Part shown: in pieces, positions 61,101-64,000 of the stretch | How positions within the stretch are numbered: the first letter of the stretch is position 1 | How the letters are laid out: each line of letters opens with the position of its first letter | Assembly (NCBI RefSeq): GCF_022539315.1 | Contig: NC_066333.1 | Location: 10,135,001-10,199,000, forward strand | Origin: Serinus canaria | Taxonomy: Eukaryota; Chordata; Aves; Passeriformes; Fringillidae | Length of the DNA stretch: 64,000 bases | Direction: 5' to 3' | Notes under the pieces: generated by a model | Database searches by the model: none | The model's input: the letters and a program-made list of their open reading frames with translations, nothing else | What the model was told of the DNA's origin: nothing | Position numbers and translations under genes: made by a program

Positions 61101-64000
61101 AGAGAACAGCCAGGGGGTTGACAGCAAGCACCCTTCAGAAGGATGGCCCAGCACCTGCACATCTTGTTTTGCCACAGCTCCTGTGCTATTCAGTCCCTTC
61201 GATGACACTGAGAGTGATTAATGTTCCTTGTCCTCACCTCCTCCCTCCAGCACGGCTGCACTCTGGATAAACAGAGGTCAGAACCAGCAGGACATGATTA
61301 CCCATTGGGGAGGGAAGGACTTTCAGTTCTTCTTTTCCCCTTTTTTTCAGGGGATCTGAACTCAGATCACAGCAGTTGTGACATCCAGTGGCAGCTCTGT
61401 GGTGTTTGGAGTCCCCCAAGGCAGCTTACCAAGAGAGCTTTCACAATTAGAGCCCTCTCATCATCACAGTCAGGCAAAGGAGGACCCTGTTACTTACAGC
61501 CACAGCAAACTCCCTCTCGTCAGGCCAGAAGCCTCAGCAAAGCCCAGGGTGGCTGATGAGATGGATTTATTTGCTAAAACCCTGTTTGCTGCAAGCCAGA
61601 CCAATAAAGAGACCTGCTGGAGGTCTCAGCTCTCCAGAGCTGTGTCTGTGTCCAAACAGACCCAGGAGGGCTCTGTTTCCTTTTCCCTGTACTATCTTTA
61701 CACAAATCTGACTCAAAATGATTTTTCTACAGGTCAAACTAGCTTCAGCAGTACAGCTTGGAAGAGGAAGACAGCAGATAACATAAAGTTGTTACAGAAA
61801 CATCCTGAGCATCATTGCAGCTTTGCCTGTAGTGAGCTGATGCTTCCTAAATCTTCATCTTCCTCCTGTCACTGTCCCTTTTCTCTCCTCTTCCCCATGC
61901 CTTTGTAGTTGGATGCCTGACATACTCTGTTACTCTCTGCTGCCTTATAATGAACATCAAAAGAATGAAAAGATGATGAATTGGAGATCAGGACCCAGAG
62001 CAATCATTAAAGAAGAGAATACATTAGGCACACCACAGCTCAGTAGGAAATACATTCTCCATCTGCCTTTGCCACAGATCCAAGGGTAGGCTTGGCATAG
62101 TCTCAAGCAGACAGAGATGGGTTGAGACATGGTTTTTTGTGAGAAAAGCCAGGAGTCAGGGAAAATCCTTGTACAGGTGAAGGTCTTTCTGAATGAGAGT
62201 GATCTGGAGAATGTGTGTCAGGCTTTGGAAGGCAATGGGCAGGCAGGGGGAGCAGAATTCAAACCAGGGAGCTGAACAGAATCCAACCCCTTCAAAAATG
62301 GAGCAGTGGCCACAGTGGCTGACAGGGGTGAGACAGGGAACTTGGCAGAGGTGGCAAGGGCTGGAAGGACAGAGGATGTGTTTCCCTCTCCCTAGGAAGG
62401 GCACCTTTCTCTGGAGAAAATGCCCTTGATAACTGACACTTCAGTGTTGGATCCTAAACCTTGAGAGAGCTTTTAGAGACACAAACACTTGAAATTCCTG
62501 CCTGAAATGGCAGCATCTCCAGAGAGATAACAGAGATGGTGAAGGAGTGCTGCCTGGGCAGATGCTGCTGCATCATTTCACAGGAGCCACTGGAGAGGGG
62601 GAGAATAACAAAAGCTTCAGACCCTCTTGGCTAGACACTGCCCAGAACCTGGGAGCACTAATTTTCATTACCACAGAAGCCAAATGGCCAAATAAACAAA
62701 ATAAAGTTAGCTAGACTGCTGATTCTCCTAATCTCAGACACAGAGATTTGTTTGCCCTCTACTCTCCAGAGAAATGTGTTTCCCTCTATTCCATATTGCT
62801 CATACAACCACATATGCTTGGGGAAGAAGTGTCATACAGAAAATACAAGCTTTGGCTTAAATCCCTCAAATACTGTGCCTGGAGGACCCTCCAGCTGTAA
62901 GACAGCTGATGGGAGCCTCTGGGGACAGCTTCTGGTCTCAGCTGCCCTGAAGGAACTCTTTTGGTCCAGTTAAGTTGGGCAGAGACAAGAGCAAAGTTGT
63001 CCATGTTTGTGTGTGGAAGGGGTCTGGTGACCCCAGGGCTCCCTGATGCACACAAAGAATTAATGGATTTGCATCTTTGTAAGGGGAAAGAGAACTGGGC
63101 CCATGCTGAGCAGCAATAATGAATTAAACTGAATTAAATTTTGATACATATTAGAGATATGTTAGTTACTATATAAAGCAATATACTTAATTAGCCCAGG
63201 AAGTCTGTTAAATATTACATGAGGTTACCAATGAGTTCCTGCAGGAAGCAAGCGAGCTGACATTTGTAGTTCTCCTCACATGAGAACCTGGTGGTGGCTC
63301 TGGAGATATCCATGGACTCCAGAAATGGGCTGAACCCTCCCCCTCTCATTGCTTAGTGACCTGAAGTTTTATGAAGTCTGATGGAGTGCAAAGGAGCCCA
63401 CTGTGCCACAGCTTGCACACAGCCCAGAGAAACCCAGCTCATTTCTCCACAGCTGCTCTGTTTTCCATCTGCCTGGGAACAGAAGTGGCTTTGATTAGAA
63501 ATGTTTTAGTCCTTCCCAAATCTCTTTTTCTCACTCCTAACCCACACCGCTCGCTGCCATTAAGAGAATTAGAAACAAAGGCCAGCCTTGCCTCTTAAAC
63601 CACTGCCTGATGGAGTACCAAATTTAATGGATACTCTTTCAACAGAGCTTTAACATTCACTCCTCCATGTGGCAAAATGCTTCCAGCATGGTTGGTAGCA
63701 GCTGCACATGGATTTCACATCTTCATATTCAGACCCTGCTGTCTCTCTCTGCAAACATCTATCAGTCTGAACAGCAGCTGCCAACTCAGTCCAGGCTGAC
63801 AGATGTAGGATGACTTCTGCTTCCATTCCCCACTGTGCTCTGAAATTCTCATTTTGAAATACAATACTGAATTGGCCCTGACAAGAGTCAGGTGTTAACT
63901 CTGATCAGACACTTACTTCATTACTAATGGCATTACTCATCCTGCTCTGCTTTGTTTTCCTCCCCCAAACTCAGCATTTCCCTGCTCACAAAAGTGCTGT
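55136..64000. other. Intergenic, no protein-coding exon recognised
   Basis: I read all frames for receptor, kinase or other known domains and found none. In particular there is no 7TM exon of HRH3, the gene expected here from human order. Open frames of 150-261 codons occur (for example 57903-58688 on -), but several overlap on both strands and show no family resemblance. Candidate regulatory blocks lie near 56930-57310 and 59100-59290. Confidence 0.6.

Noticed and set aside
1..64000. CRISPR arrays, operons, tRNA or rRNA genes, intact retroviruses
   Set aside because: None seen. Repeats are CR1 remnants, simple repeats and one minisatellite, and all genes are split vertebrate genes.

Overview
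The window is vertebrate nuclear DNA, almost certainly from a bird. It holds large split genes with GT-AG introns, two CpG-island promoters and several 3'-end fragments of CR1 LINEs, the dominant avian retroposon. There is no bacterial-style gene packing, no CRISPR array and no operon. Gene identities come from reading the spliced proteins exon by exon, with phase checked at every junction. The order LAMA5, ADRM1, OSBPL2 matches the human 20q13.33 block (chicken chromosome 20 synteny).

Layout. (1) 1-8.8 kb, + strand: the 3' end of LAMA5 (laminin alpha-5), 22 coding exons covering the end of the coiled-coil arm and all five C-terminal laminin G domains, then the 3' UTR. (2) 8.9-15.7 kb, - strand: complete ADRM1/Rpn13, the proteasomal ubiquitin receptor, nine coding exons encoding 405 aa, plus a non-coding first exon in a CpG island. 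(3) About 15.8/16.6-49.1 kb, - strand: complete OSBPL2 (ORP2), 13 coding exons encoding 480 aa, a 2.5-3.4 kb 3' UTR, an 11.6 kb first intron and a second CpG-island promoter near 49 kb. (4) 49.3-64 kb: no protein-coding exon recognised. This part holds CR1 remnants, simple repeats and AT-rich, motif-dense blocks that look like possible distal regulatory DNA.

The genes share synteny rather than a pathway. LAMA5 is an extracellular basement-membrane protein, ADRM1 is nuclear and cytosolic, and ORP2 is a cytosolic lipid-transfer protein. LAMA5 and ADRM1 converge tail to tail with about 100 bp between their poly(A) sites. ADRM1 and OSBPL2 lie in tandem on the - strand, and the most distal possible OSBPL2 poly(A) signal sits inside the ADRM1 CpG island. 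From human gene order, HRH3 is expected next to OSBPL2 on the + strand, but none of its 7TM exons were seen.

I found no wholly new biological system. The points most worth checking are a GC-AG intron in LAMA5, tandem furin-type sites inside its LG3 domain, a GC-rich minisatellite next to the OSBPL2 first exon, a two-codon uORF in OSBPL2, a + strand ATG with a YY1 motif in the ADRM1 island, and candidate enhancers in the gene-poor flank.
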